DNA of 64,000 nt, from the NCBI GenBank assembly GCA_036571765.1, contig BROE01000025.1, forward strand, positions 6,511,703-6,575,702. The letters run 5' to 3'. Shown piece after piece: positions 34,133-48,259 of this stretch. The DNA is from Plecoglossus altivelis. Lineage: Eukaryota > Chordata > Actinopteri > Osmeriformes > Plecoglossidae. Below the pieces are notes generated by a model. It did no database searches and was not told the DNA's origin. It saw only the letters and a program-made list of their open reading frames with translations. The position numbers were made by a program, and so were the translations under genes. The first letter of the stretch is position 1, and the number at the start of each line of letters is the position of its first letter.

Positions 34133-35720
34133 TTACATCAGCTCCACATAGTTGGCAGGGAACATCCCAAAGTGACCGTTGGGGCCGTATCCTCTCCACC
34201 AGCCCTCGTCAATCATCTCGATGCCGGTGATGACATCGTCGGGATCAAAGGAGATCTCGGTGTCATCGGCTAGGAGGGGGTTAAAAGATCACCTCAGATC
34301 ACCAGATCTCCGATATTCATAACAGCAGAGAAGGTCTAAAAGACGGTTATATGGACAAAATACCGTGTGTATAGATCATAATCATCATTATCGTCCTAAT
34401 AATCACGGTAATGTGTTTGTTTAGCAGATGCCATTATTCAAAGTGACTAAAAAGAGGAAATTTGAACTTCCGTTCTCCTGACTTACAGTCAAATACTCTA
34501 ACCACTAAGCTACCCCTTTCCCACAGAAGAGGAGATGAAATGTTCTGGTACTCACCAGCCTGGTAATCGTACAGGGCCCTGGCACTGACGTCTCGGCCTG
34601 CGGTCTCATCTGCCACCACCTCAGCTGTTTCCTGTTCCTTCACCTGAAAGATGCAGGTGTGATGAGATAGGGGGGGGATTTCACGCTTCCTGACACACTT
34701 TCTGTTTACGGTGCAAGGTAGAGGTCCCACAGATATTCCCAAAGGTCAGATATTTACCTCATCGAGGTCTTCGTGCATCGGTTCCCGGACTGGCTCCACG
34801 ACGGGGGACTGGAAGCTGGCTGCTGGTGCCTTCTCTGAAAGGGAAATAACATGGTCAGCCTGGCGTACAAGCAGTGTCTCTCTCAACCAGCAGGTGGCAG
34901 CAGAGCAACGGCAAGTCCGTGAAGCAGGCGGCTCGCGGATCCAACTGGATGAAATGTGGGCAGGATAATGACTATGGCACAAAACTGAAATGATGTGTTG
35001 TTAGTAGAGGTGATATGCAGGGGAGAGGGCCTTTAAATGTACTCAGGAACGGTGTGTTCCATCAATGTAATGTGCTTAGTGTGTGTGTATGTGTGGTGTG
35101 TGTAGTGTGTGTGTGTGAATTAGGTCCCACCTTGCCATTCCTCCTCCTGTGTAACCTCCTGCTCACATGGGGCCTGTTCATCCACACTGGGCTCTTATGA
35201 CAAACACACACACACAGACACAGTGACACACAGGACCAGACACCCACTCCTACAAGGTTCCTCGGCCCCTGGGCGGTATGATCCCCACAGGGAACACCGA
35301 GCAGATGCTGGAGGCCCGGGTCACAAGCACCAGGGGAAGGCTGGACACAGCCAGCAGTGGGTTTGATAAAGGGTGGCATGTCTCTAGTCTAGACGCAGAG
35401 AAAAGGCTGAACTGGTGTGAGTAGTAGTGTGTGTGTAAGTGTGTGTGTGTGTCTGTAAGTGTGTGTGAGTGTGTGTGTGTGTGTGTAAGTGTGTGTGAAT
35501 GTGTGTGTGTGTGTGTAGTTGCAGCAGAACAGCAGCAAGATCACACTGCTGACGACTCCTGGACACAACTGGAAGAGATGTGGGTAGTGAAATGACCATG
35601 GCACAAAAGTGAAATACAGTTTTTAAAAAATAGATGTGATGATATTTAGGGGGACAGGGCCTTCAATCCCTCGACATTCTACCCACCAGTGACGTGTGTT
35701 CCAAATACTGGATGTGTGTG

Positions 35721-35753
<33 letters not shown>

Positions 35754-37048
35754 CTGTGTGTGTAGTGTGTGAATTAGGTCCCACCTTGCCACTCCTCCTC
35801 CTGTGTAACCTCCTGCTCACATGGTGCCTGTTCATCCACACTGGGCTCTTATGACAAACACACACACAGACACAGTGAACCGCAGCCCCAAACACGCCAC
35901 CTTCCAGTACGCACACTGATCCCGACACCTCAAGCTCCTACGAGCCCAGCCTGAACACCCTCAACACCTTCACAGAGAACACTGAATGAATGCTGAAGAA
36001 ACTAACAGGTAATGGGGTCAGGAGGCGAGGCAGCAGGAGAGGGTTAGAGGCAGGCAGCCGGGAGCGTTCAGCATGGAAGTGAAGCCAGTCGCTACGTATG
36101 AGCAATGCGTCTGACCAGATGTGGTTGGAGGGGTATGTCGGTGAAGCCAGTGGAAAGGTTGAGTTAGTATAAACTCAGTGTGTGTGTGTGTGTGTGCGTG
36201 TGTGTGTGTGTGCGTGTGAACTCAGACCTGTGGCACGGACAGGAGAGGCGGAGCCTGCAGGGGAGGCTCTGCGCTGAGGTGAGCTGGACCGCTCCGGCTC
36301 GCTAGGCGGCTTAGAGAGAAACGGGCTGTTCAAACGCCCTGAGACAGACAGACAGATCGACAGACAGACAGACAGACATGGAGTGACACACAACAGACAA
36401 GCAGACAGAGACCATGAGTAGGACAGAGAAAAGATAGCAGATGGCCAGAGAGGTTACCCAGCAGACTGATGAAGGAAACACACTGCAGATGGGACGCTGA
36501 GAACAGAGGGGTGAGGACGCTGTGACTGAGAGACGGGACCGAGAACTGATGACACCCGACTCCAGACAGGAAAAAGAAACTCTCTCCGTTGGCTTACCAG
36601 GCTGGGGGCTGTCAGGGGCGGGCGAGGTGTCAGAGCTGCTGGGGGCCATGCCCCGCTCTCTCTGCTTGAACATCTCTCTGGGGTTCATGGAACGCTGGGA
36701 GATCACCGAGGCAGCTTCCTGGAAGACAGTGGCTCAGCCAATCACACGCGGGCTACATCGCAGCAGCCAATCAATGGATGGCATTGCATCATAATGACAG
36801 GACTGAAACTGATGAAATTGTTGATTCATTCCCAAACAGATACTGTAACTTACGGATATATGACCTTGTTAGAGTTTTAGAGTTCCTGCCCCCCCCCCCA
36901 CCCCCCACCCCAGATTCACTAGAAGAAAAGAGGTAGTATGAAGCAAATATGGAAAGTGACGCTGTAGAAAGCAGTTAGCTGAACTGAAAGAATTTGCTGA
37001 AGTCGCCAGAAGTAAAAGGTTAAAGGGGGGAAACAAAACCAGAGGGGG

Positions 37049-37086
<38 letters not shown>

Positions 37087-40000
37087 CAGAGGGTCCGGAG
37101 AAAGGACTTCCTACAGAATCACTCACGTTAGCCTTCTCCAGAGACTCGCCTCTCTTGAAGCCTTTCCTCTGGCCTGCCTGGTGCTCCTTCTCCTGCTCCT
37201 CCTGGTGACCGTAACCATGGTGAAGGGAGCATATCGGTGTTAATGCTAACCTTTAGCTACCACCTGCTAGCTTTAGGCGACCACCTGCTAGCACCAGGCT
37301 AGCTTTAGGCTACTACTCAGGTCTACTGCGTGGATCGAATTCAATCACTTCAGACTGCTAACGCTAACGTTCGCTAAATGACCAGCCTTTTATGATGGGT
37401 TCTTGAAGCTCCGGGACGAGATCTGATCTGAAGTAGGTGTCATCACAATCGCTTGGCCAAAACAACTCACCCACTGTTGTTTTTCATGGTCTCTGTTCTC
37501 CGCTTCCTGCTGCTGCTGGTACTTCCTGTTTCAACACACGGCCGACGCAATAGGTGAGAGACAGACAACGGGCAGGACGGCGCGTGGCGACCGGACGAAC
37601 GGCAGGCGCTTACTTCTGCTGGTCGATCTGGGACGCCCGCTCCTTGTCTCTCTTGTCTCTGAGCGCCGCCTCCTTCACCTCCCGGTCCTTCCTCTCCTGG
37701 TCCAGGTGCTGCTGCTCCTCCTCCGCCTTGCGTCGTTCCTCCTGACGACGCTTCTCCTCGTCTTTCTGAACACGCGCGAACGCACACGCGCGCACACACA
37801 CACACACACACGCACGCGCACGCACGCACGCACGCGCACACACACACGCGCACACACACACGCGCACACACGCACGCGCACACACGCACGCGCACACACA
37901 CATGCACACACACAACAGCAGGTTTTACCACAACAAGGAAACACAGCTGGAGTATACTTTGTAATCTAACCCTGGGTTCGTGTCACAATCCATCCACTTC
38001 CTTGTTGCAAATACCGAGTTCTGCACTGGTTCGGGATTTAGGGAGGTTCTAGTCAGGGAGCTAAATGTTCCGTGGAGGTACGGAACCAAGCTTCTTCTCG
38101 GTGGGTGACAGAGCGGTTCTCTTTGGTGTGTCTTACCTCAGCCTGGGCCCAGAAGTTATCTTTGTTTGTCCGTTTGATTTCAGACATGGCGTTAGTCTTC
38201 TGGTACACAGAGCCCTGTAACACGACATGGTCCATTAAGAAGCAAATCTCCTATGTACACAAATTCAGGTTTAATGTTTCATGCTCAATTATGTACAGAG
38301 ACATGGTGTCCTACTGCTAAACAGGCTTGTGTCCGCATTCAGCCAGTTAACAATATTATCTGTGCCTTTCAACCAACACAAAGCATGTTTCTGCCCTTGT
38401 AAACGAGTCAAAACTAAATGTTGGCTAAAATAGCGATAACATCAGACTGGTTCAATATGCTGAGTTTACACCCTGGACAAGCTGACTACCCCTTCAACTC
38501 TAATCACCACGAGGCCAAGCTAAGCCCCAGGATTCTACAGTGACGAGTCACTGTTAGTGATCCAGTGCCAAAACACCCAGCGCAGCAGAAATAAAGGAAC
38601 CAACTCGGACATCCTAACTCAGCACTCTGCAATCATTTAACTATGAAACCGCCCTTAACCACAACAGCCCGTTTGGATTTAAACACGTTGAAACGTAACG
38701 GCTGAACGCTCGAGAGATCACTCCGACATGTGCCCGAGGTCGGAACAATCCCTTCTGGTACCGTTCACCCTGCTCTTCAACGGATCTATCCAACAGGAAA
38801 TGGGAGCAACAAGACCTTGTGTCTCGTCTGCGAGCTACGTACCACGGGGCCCTGGGGGCCGGCGTCCCGGAAGCGGTTAGACTCTTTGTGGAAGCTGTAG
38901 TTGGCCCCGGACGCCTTGGCTACTTTTTGCATAATGGCCTCAGGCTCCACGTCATCCTCCGCGCGGGCGTTTATAGTCACGTGGGCGCCCTGGTGTTACA
39001 CACATCAGTTCAGCGAAAATGACTCTTAAGCACCCAGGTGTACAGGTAAGCAAACATGTACAGGTATGCACACAAAGAACACACACACAGACACACACAC
39101 AATAGCAAGCAAACATTGATAGCATTGTTGATGTGTTAGCTATCGATAACTTTGAAACGACCACAGATAGAGGGTACAAGGTTAAGGTTATATTACTGAG
39201 TATTTCCCTGCTGGACTACAGTACTACGAGACCAGTCGTCAAGTCTTCAACCACATCTCAACCTCACACCACCTGTGGGATGATGGGCGCCCAAACCACC
39301 ATGGCCTAGACCACACACTAAAGACAGAAAATGGTGATAATAGTACAATAAATGTGATAGTTACCAGGAGAAATTTGGCCATGGAGCTGACATGGTTTGC
39401 ACACAGTCCTTTCCTGGCATCTTTCACTCCTTCTCCAGTCTGCAACTCGCACAAAAAGAAAACTTATGAGCGTCATTGTGTCCCGAAGTTCGAGACAGGG
39501 TGGAGAGATGGAGAGACGGTGATGGCGTCTAATCCTGGTCCTGGCGGGCCACCGTCCTGACATTTTTTGATGTTTCCCTGCTCTCCCACATCTGATTCTA
39601 ATGAATGGGTTGTTATCCAGCTCTGTGGATACCTGATTCTGATCTATTCTGATGCGGAGAGTGCAGACATTACCCAGTTGATGAGGACGTATTTAGGAAG
39701 ACCGGAGTTTGGATCTTCAACTCGAGTGAAAGCGTACATTATTTTCCCACTGTTCAGCTCCTCCACCAGTTCCTCCAGTCCACCGTCTGAAACAGGCAAA
39801 TGAAAGACAACTTCCGCACGAACGACCACACCAAGTTCTGCATACTCTGCAGATGACACGGGCATTCAGGTAATGGAGAAACTCCTCACTATTACAGGTC
39901 CTTACCTCCTGTGCCTGCCAGCCGGATGTCATTAGTGTTACCCTCGTACGTGAACAAGGCCCTGAGGAGAGGGGAGGAGAACAATACGTAGATATAACGA

Positions 40001-41106
40001 CAGCTCAGTTCTACAGTAGAACTGCAAGTTTGCGGTCTTTGCAATTTCAGTCGACCAAAAAGAGAGTTGTAACGAAGGGCTTCTTTATCGCACTCTTTAT
40101 GATGACAGGGGATATTCATTTGTAACTGCCTTGCAGAAAATATCGTCTCTTATGTACTGGTGTCATTATTATACTGATCCCAGGTACCAGCAATGATGGG
40201 TCTGAGAAAAACATTAAATATGTAATACATCTTTATAATACTGAATATAATATCTATCCTAAGATAAACCACCGTTGAATATTTAATTGTTTTCTCGATA
40301 TAAAGAGGCCTGCTTAACACGGCCTGTGAAACTGTAACAAGGAGGGTAATTGATTCAGGTCAGCCTTAAATACAGCTTTCAACAGGTTTCCTGTGAACCC
40401 CAGGAGGAACACATATTCGTAGCTTTGTTCCTCCGAAGTTGCTTAGCTAATGTAAAAGGAGTTGGCACACATTAGATTTTTCCTGACTTGCAAATTTTTA
40501 CACTCGTGTGAAAAGTTTTCGACACAAATACGTGTAATGGGCCAACAATAAGCTGGAGTATTACAAATGAATAAGATAGCTAACTGGCGCTGGCTGATTA
40601 TATTATCAGTATGCTGCCGTCTTCTGCCCACAATGCAGTGAGATTACTGGTTATTTACGATGTTTGACTTCATAGGCCTTAAACAAATGTCGCATTAGAT
40701 GGATCTGACCACAACTAATCAAAGCTTCCTGGCCAGTTGCAAGCTAACATAGCTAAGGAAATGCCGCTTAGATAGCGACACATCCCTCCAGGGTCATGCA
40801 TCGGTTTCAGATATTTGAACTAGAAAACGTGCACTTATAACGTCCATAATAGCAAGGTTAGCATAACTTAAATGAACTGATATCCCCAAAGAACATCACA
40901 AGCGGAAGGATAACTAAGCTTAAGCTAGCTGAGTTGCCTGTAATGATAGAAACTAGCAAAGCTGCAACGCTGAACGTGCGGATGCAATATATTTTGTGCC
41001 GATTTTACATTGTGTCATCTTACCAGTTGGTAGCGGATTTCTCATCTACCACTTCTTTATACGCAGCTGACAAGGCGCTGCCGTTTTTGCTGAGGTTAAC
41101 TGCCAT
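34133..41106 (-). CDS. dbnl: Drebrin-like actin-binding adaptor (DBNL/mAbp1)
   Basis: The protein links F-actin to endocytosis and receptor signalling. Exons: 41024-41106, 39906-39961, 39674-39786, 39365-39439, 38843-38989, 38137-38214, 37614-37765, 37471-37525, 37127-37201, 36598-36718, 36228-36338, 35785-35847, 35131-35193, 34758-34834, 34556-34643, 34133-34269. Together they give 1494 nt and 497 aa if both copies of the 63-nt exon are used; human DBNL is 430 aa. Residues 1-135 form the ADF-H domain (MAVNLSKNGSAL, ALFTYEGNTNDIRLAGTG, DPNSGLPKYVLINW). Residues of about 185-255 are a charged helical segment (KRRQEERRKAEEEQQ). NPREMFKQRERG and SPQPGRLNSPFL are DBNL signatures, and 435-497 is an SH3 domain (ARALYDYQA, ISFDPDDVITGIE, GWWRGYGPNGHFGMFPANYVEL). 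All phases agree. Confidence 0.94.
34405..34517 (-). mobile_element. tRNA-derived SINE in the last dbnl intron
   Basis: On the minus strand the element opens with a tRNA-like A box (TAGCTTAGTGGTTAGAG), has a B-box-like GGAAGTTCAAATTTC, and ends with a tail like ACTTTGAATAATGGCATCTGC, which resembles the LINE-derived tail common to teleost V-SINE/HE1-type elements. It lies 39 nt from the donor of exon 34556-34643. The element is diverged, so subfamily is not assigned. Confidence 0.7.
34887..34899 (+). promoter_or_regulatory. Match to the CTCF core motif
   Basis: CCAGCAGGTGGCA matches the published core consensus CCASYAGRKGGCR at every position. It lies in a dbnl intron. A single motif match does not show occupancy. 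Confidence 0.35.
35131..35193 (-). CDS. dbnl: dbnl linker exon, downstream copy of a duplicated 63-nt exon
   Basis: This is the second copy of the linker exon: same predicted residues, same acceptor and donor, same phases. It joins in frame to 34758-34834 (EKAPAASFQSP). Whether transcripts use one or both copies cannot be told from DNA. Confidence 0.85.
35421..35517. repeat. (GT)n with TAAGT interruptions
   Basis: GTGTAAGTGTGTGT units in the dbnl intron between the duplicated exons. Confidence 0.9.
35785..35847 (-). CDS. dbnl: dbnl linker exon, upstream copy of a duplicated 63-nt exon
   Basis: The exon encodes the acidic segment PSVDEQAPCEQEVTQEEEWQ with phase-1 boundaries on both sides (ataag acceptor, gtggga donor). 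It differs from the copy at 35131-35193 by two synonymous changes, and the flanks match closely for a few dozen bases. Because it is symmetric, inclusion or skipping keeps frame. Confidence 0.85.
37781..37914. repeat. (CA)n / CGCACGCACG tract
   Basis: Mixed CA and CG dinucleotides directly upstream (gene sense) of the acceptor of dbnl exon 37614-37765; a potential Z-DNA-forming alternating run. Confidence 0.9.
41024..41106 (-). CDS. dbnl: dbnl first coding exon
   Basis: The exon encodes MAVNLSKNGSALSAAYKEVV and on to Thr-Asn, ending in phase 2 so that Trp is completed by the G of exon 39906-39961. Human DBNL starts MAANLSRNGPAL, so the ATG at 41106 is well supported. The sequence above it (41110-41360) is CpG-containing and is the likely promoter. 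Confidence 0.92.
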
Positions 41107-41490
41107 GTTTGATTTGAATAAAGGCTTGATACGCCCGTCCTGCGAGAGGAGAGGCTGTGGAATGACTTTTGATACAGATCTCACACACAGGAAGAGGAGC
41201 GCCACATCATGAACCAACCATCCACTCCCTTCGCCATTGGGTGCGCTTCAATCTCGTCATTAACTTGCCCGAATATCCGAGGGCGGAGTTAAAACTGCAG
41301 TCTTAATAGGTTTGCATGTGAGCATAACTGTCGTGCCGCCCACGCCGCGTGAACGGGAAAATACGTCCATTTCTAGTACAACGTTCAATGCAGTACGTAA
41401 TTACTATACATTCTCCAAAACTATCTACTGTCCCTTGTAAAAAGTGTTAAATAAACAACGGAGTGAAAAAGAGTGTACAACAACAGGAGC

Positions 41491-44400
41491 TTTATTAATG
41501 AATTTGTTTTGACAATTCTATAGTTATTTTCTTTCAAACTTTAAGTGTATGCAAGGGGAGACAGTTGATGATGACAGAGGTCTTAAGCACATACAGGTTT
41601 AAAATTTCCAGATGCATTAATATTAGAAGGCTGGTCCTGCAATTCAAGATAGCAAGGCTGTACATTTCAAACATTAGTAGTTCCATTTCAATTATCTTTG
41701 CATGTCTCTACATAATGACAATGAAATTAATTCCCTTTCATGGGAAACTAGCCCTGATAGCAATATACAGTTTAGACATGTTCTCAGTTCTTATGTACAA
41801 AATGTAGGTTAAGGCTAAGATTTTTGTCAGAGGTGTTAGGCAGATGAAATGTAAAGTAATCCCTGATTTCTGGTGAATGGCTGTGGGAAGGTTATCTAGT
41901 GTATGAGAAGCTGCCTAACACGAACTACAACAGAAGCACGCTAGAAGCAGTCAAACTGTTCTAGGTAGCATCGTCTTGAATCCCACCACGATGTCATTCA
42001 AGATATGAGCATTAAACTGGACTGAGGCTTATGGCGCTCAAGACGTACTACTGGAAGACTAACAGTTAACGAATAAATAAATAAATATCCAAAGAAACGA
42101 CGCTGTTGAATTTGCACAGAACCCCCCCTNNNNNNNNNNNNNNNNNNNNNNNNNNNNNNNNNNNNNNNNNNNNNNNNNNNNNNNNNNNNNNNNNNNNNNN
42201 NNNNNNNNNNNNNNNNNNNNNNNNNNNNNNNNNNNNNNNNNNNNNNNNNNNNNNNNNNNNNNNNNNNNNNNNNNNNNNNNNNNNNNNNNNNNNNNNNNNN
42301 NNNNNNNNNNNNNNNNNNNNNNNNNNNNNNNNNNNNNNNNNNNNNNNNNNNNNNNNNNNNNNNNNNNNNNNNNNNNNNNNNNNNNNNNNNNNNNNNNNNN
42401 NNNNNNNNNNNNNNNNNNNNNNNNNNNNNNNNNNNNNNNNNNNNNNNNNNNNNNNNNNNNNNNNNNNNNNNNNNNNNNNNNNNNNNNNNNNNNNNNNNNN
42501 NNNNNNNNNNNNNNNNNNNNNNNNNNNNNNNNNNNNNNNNNNNNNNNNNNNNNNNNNNNNNNNNNNNNNNNNNNNNNNNNNNNNNNNNNNNNNNNNNNNN
42601 NNNNNNNNNNNNNNNNNNNNNNNNNNNNNNNNNNNNNNNNNNNNNNNNNNNNNNNNNNNNNNNNNNNNNNNNNNNNNNNNNNNNNNNNNNNNNNNNNNNN
42701 NNNNNNNNNNNNNNNNNNNNNNNNNNNNNNNNCCCCCCAGCAAGCTTAAGGATGACTATTTTTCTTCAAGTGGAATTACTGCGCAAATCTTTTCTAAAGT
42801 GTCTGATAGCACAAGCACCCTGCTGCGGTCAGAGAATTTAAACTGCATTTACAGTTTACCAACATACCAATCCATAACTTCCTAAACAATGTTTTAAAGG
42901 ACATCCATGTATGTAGTGTTTGAGAATTTTGTCTTTATGAATATATGGGTATGGAGTAATGTCGAGAAACATATTTGGTTCCAAAGTCAAAACTTGGATT
43001 CTACCATTTAGTCATTTTATATTACAATCTACAATCTGATTTCACATTTGGGGCTTTAGAATGAAGCCAGTCTAGTACATCTTTTTTTGAAATGTAGAGT
43101 TTTCATTCCGAAACACGTCATTGTAAACAATCCTAAATCAATCAATCTACAAGTTACAATCAGTGTTGCAATATTGATCACCCGTCGGCCCCACACGACG
43201 TTTTATCCCTTTAGATTCTACATCTTAGTTCCCTTAGCGTAATAGAATCAGAACACATTTAAATGTCACAAAGCAAAACATTCCAAAAGCTTCTTGACCG
43301 AACGTGGTTGACTTCCAATTTGATATTGTCATTGGCTAAAAAAAAGATCACAACGGCGTCCATTAATATCAGTCGAAAACAATACAAATGTTTTTTGAAG
43401 ATTTTTTTTTGTTTTGTTGAAAACTCAGAAACAAATCAAGCTCAGGAAGGTATTGCCTATGTGTACATTGCAGGAAAAAACGTAAGAGCAAGACAAAACT
43501 AATTTGAGGTGAAGACAATGACATCTCATGACATCTGCTATGTGGCATTTGCAACTGCCATTGCTGAAGTTATTGCCAAAACATCTAAAAAAAAACATAG
43601 GACACGTTTAGTGAAACATTACTAGAAACCAAGAGAATTAAAACTCCTTGACTACTCTACGTTTTTTTCTCTTTTTTTTTTTAAATAATCAAAATTCATA
43701 GTTCGGCAACTTTTTTTTTTTTTTCTCTTGTAGAGTCTGTTCAAACACCCGTCTTAACAGAAAATAGGACTCCCACTATCACTGCTGTCAAATTCAAATC
43801 AGACCACAGTAGTCCATGCAGTCTCTGTCCACAACATGAACAAAAGCTTCTATTTTTTTTTTGTCGTTGAAAACATTCACATTCAGTTCCAAGTGTAATA
43901 CAGTAAAATAAGCCGTGATAATGACAACAAAGTTGGAAAGGGCTAAAGACGAAACGGGCCACCTCGCCTCGCGTCTCCAAAGACAACTTCAGTCTAAAGC
44001 AGCAGCAGTATCAGCAGCATCTCCACAAGCAGACAAGCTCGCTTCCTCCTTCGCACCGCCGGTCTCTGCAGCACCTCATTCTAGGCAGACGCGTTGGCTA
44101 AATACCTGAGCAACTGCAGACAGACAGCGGCACGTGGTCGCTGTGTATGGCTGGGCGTGGCAGAGGTCGTAATGGGGCGAGAGCTGCGTCTGCCCTGTGC
44201 GGATCTTAGCATGGCCAACACCAATACGGTGGCAGAAGTTCCAGAACATTCTCTGAGGCCTCGTGCCCATGAGTCCTGACAGGCCCACTAAGGACACGTC
44301 TCCTTGATAGTGGTTCACTAGGCTGTTTTCGCTGCAATTTCACAGCATTTAGGACACATCCGGAGATGCTGAGTGTAATAAACAAATTGGCTCATAGGGG

Positions 44401-45223
44401 AAAGATTAAAACACCCATCTGAATTCATTCACATTGTTCTTATATTGACAGCGTGGGAGAGCTTCATGAGGCAGATCCGTTCCCCTAGACTGAGGTGGAA
44501 CCACTGAACCACGCTGCTGGTAACAGCCATGCAGATCACTCAGCCTCCATTGCACATGTAACGTCTGAGAGGAGATTATTACGATAATAATACAGAAAGG
44601 CCACTGAATACATGAGCACACAGTAACACAGAACATCCAGAAGGACACAGACAGTACCTTGGAGAGGAGGGGGAGTAGACCCCTACCCAAGTCAACCAAA
44701 CCTTTCAGCATTCAGTAACACAATGATATCATTATGATAATAACAACAGTGATCGGCATGAATGAGAGTACTGGAATGTTAGACACTGATATAATAATAC
44801 AATAAGAAGCAAAGTAGCAATAGCAATTAGTACGTAGTAAAGTTAAGTCTCGGTGGTGTGGAGTGGCAAATGCAGTTCCTGTATTCGGCGCGGTTGGAAG
44901 TTTCTCTCCGGGCTTCTGCGCTGTGAGAAGACCGGACAAGTTCGGTCCATTGTCGTCGCGCTGGCGTACGGTCCAGCAGCTTAGCAGTAGCAATCGCAGG
45001 GGCGAATCGGAAGTTCCTTGTTTCACTGGCTCTTCCTTCTTCGGACGAGTGTGTTGCGACCCTGGAGCGCCCGCGAGCCCCCCCGCTCCGCCCTCCCGTA
45101 TCCCCCCGCACCTCCCTCCTCGTGGCCCGCCAACCTCCACTGCCCTCCTTGTTCCGTATAGGTCCTTCTGTTAATTAAACGCGGGTATTCGGGCGGTGGT
45201 ATGAGTTTTCATGTCTCAGACAC
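41491..45223 (-). other. ube2d4: Likely long 3' UTR of ube2d4, containing an assembly gap
   Basis: From the TGA at 45224 to a minus-strand AATAAA at 41491-41496 there is no other gene. The interval is AT-rich with several poly(T) runs (43395, 43670, 43710, 43853) and contains the N gap at 42130-42732. A 3.7-kb 3' UTR is possible for this family, but the extent is inferred only from the hexamer and lack of coding potential. Confidence 0.35.
42130..42732. other. Assembly gap (run of N)
   Basis: The gap is about 600 Ns with a run of C on each side. Its true length is unknown. Reading frames through it are artefacts. Confidence 0.99.
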
Positions 45224-47972
<2,749 letters not shown>

Positions 47973-48240
47973 TGCTCGTATTTTTGGCCAGATAAAGCTC
48001 TTGTACACACTTGGCACAAACGATTTGGGTTCAGTTAATGTTGCTATCAAACAAGACACCTTGTGTAAACATAAACCATGTAACAATCGTTACGTTATTC
48101 CGTTGAAAGAGCAGTTTCTTTCCACGGTAAAATGTTAATTCTTGGTGTCGGTTTAGCTTGGAAGCTAGTATGCTATTTCACCCCCCTTTCCTTTACCCAC
48201 TGGACGCTGCCAGGGCTGCTGGCAGAGAGTTTCGGTAATA

Positions 48241-48248
48241 TCGCGAGA
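48241..48248 (-). promoter_or_regulatory. TCTCGCGA housekeeping promoter element near ube2d4
   Basis: Plus-strand TCGCGAGA (TCTCGCGA on the gene strand) lies about 270 nt above the ube2d4 ATG in a promoter-like stretch (47975-48260). This palindrome-like element is enriched in promoters of constitutively expressed vertebrate genes. Confidence 0.45.
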
Positions 48249-48259
48249 CAAGCGACACA

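Larger units (their letters stand above)
34885..35880. repeat. dbnl: Tandem duplication inside dbnl carrying an exon
   Basis: A segment of about 34885-35230 and a segment of about 35515-35880 are related: GAAATG(T)GGG, CATGGCACAAAA, AGGGCCTT, GTGTTCCA and the exon with its flanks occur in the same order. The exon and about 20-35 bp either side are nearly identical, while the rest has diverged and GT length differs. Confidence 0.75.
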
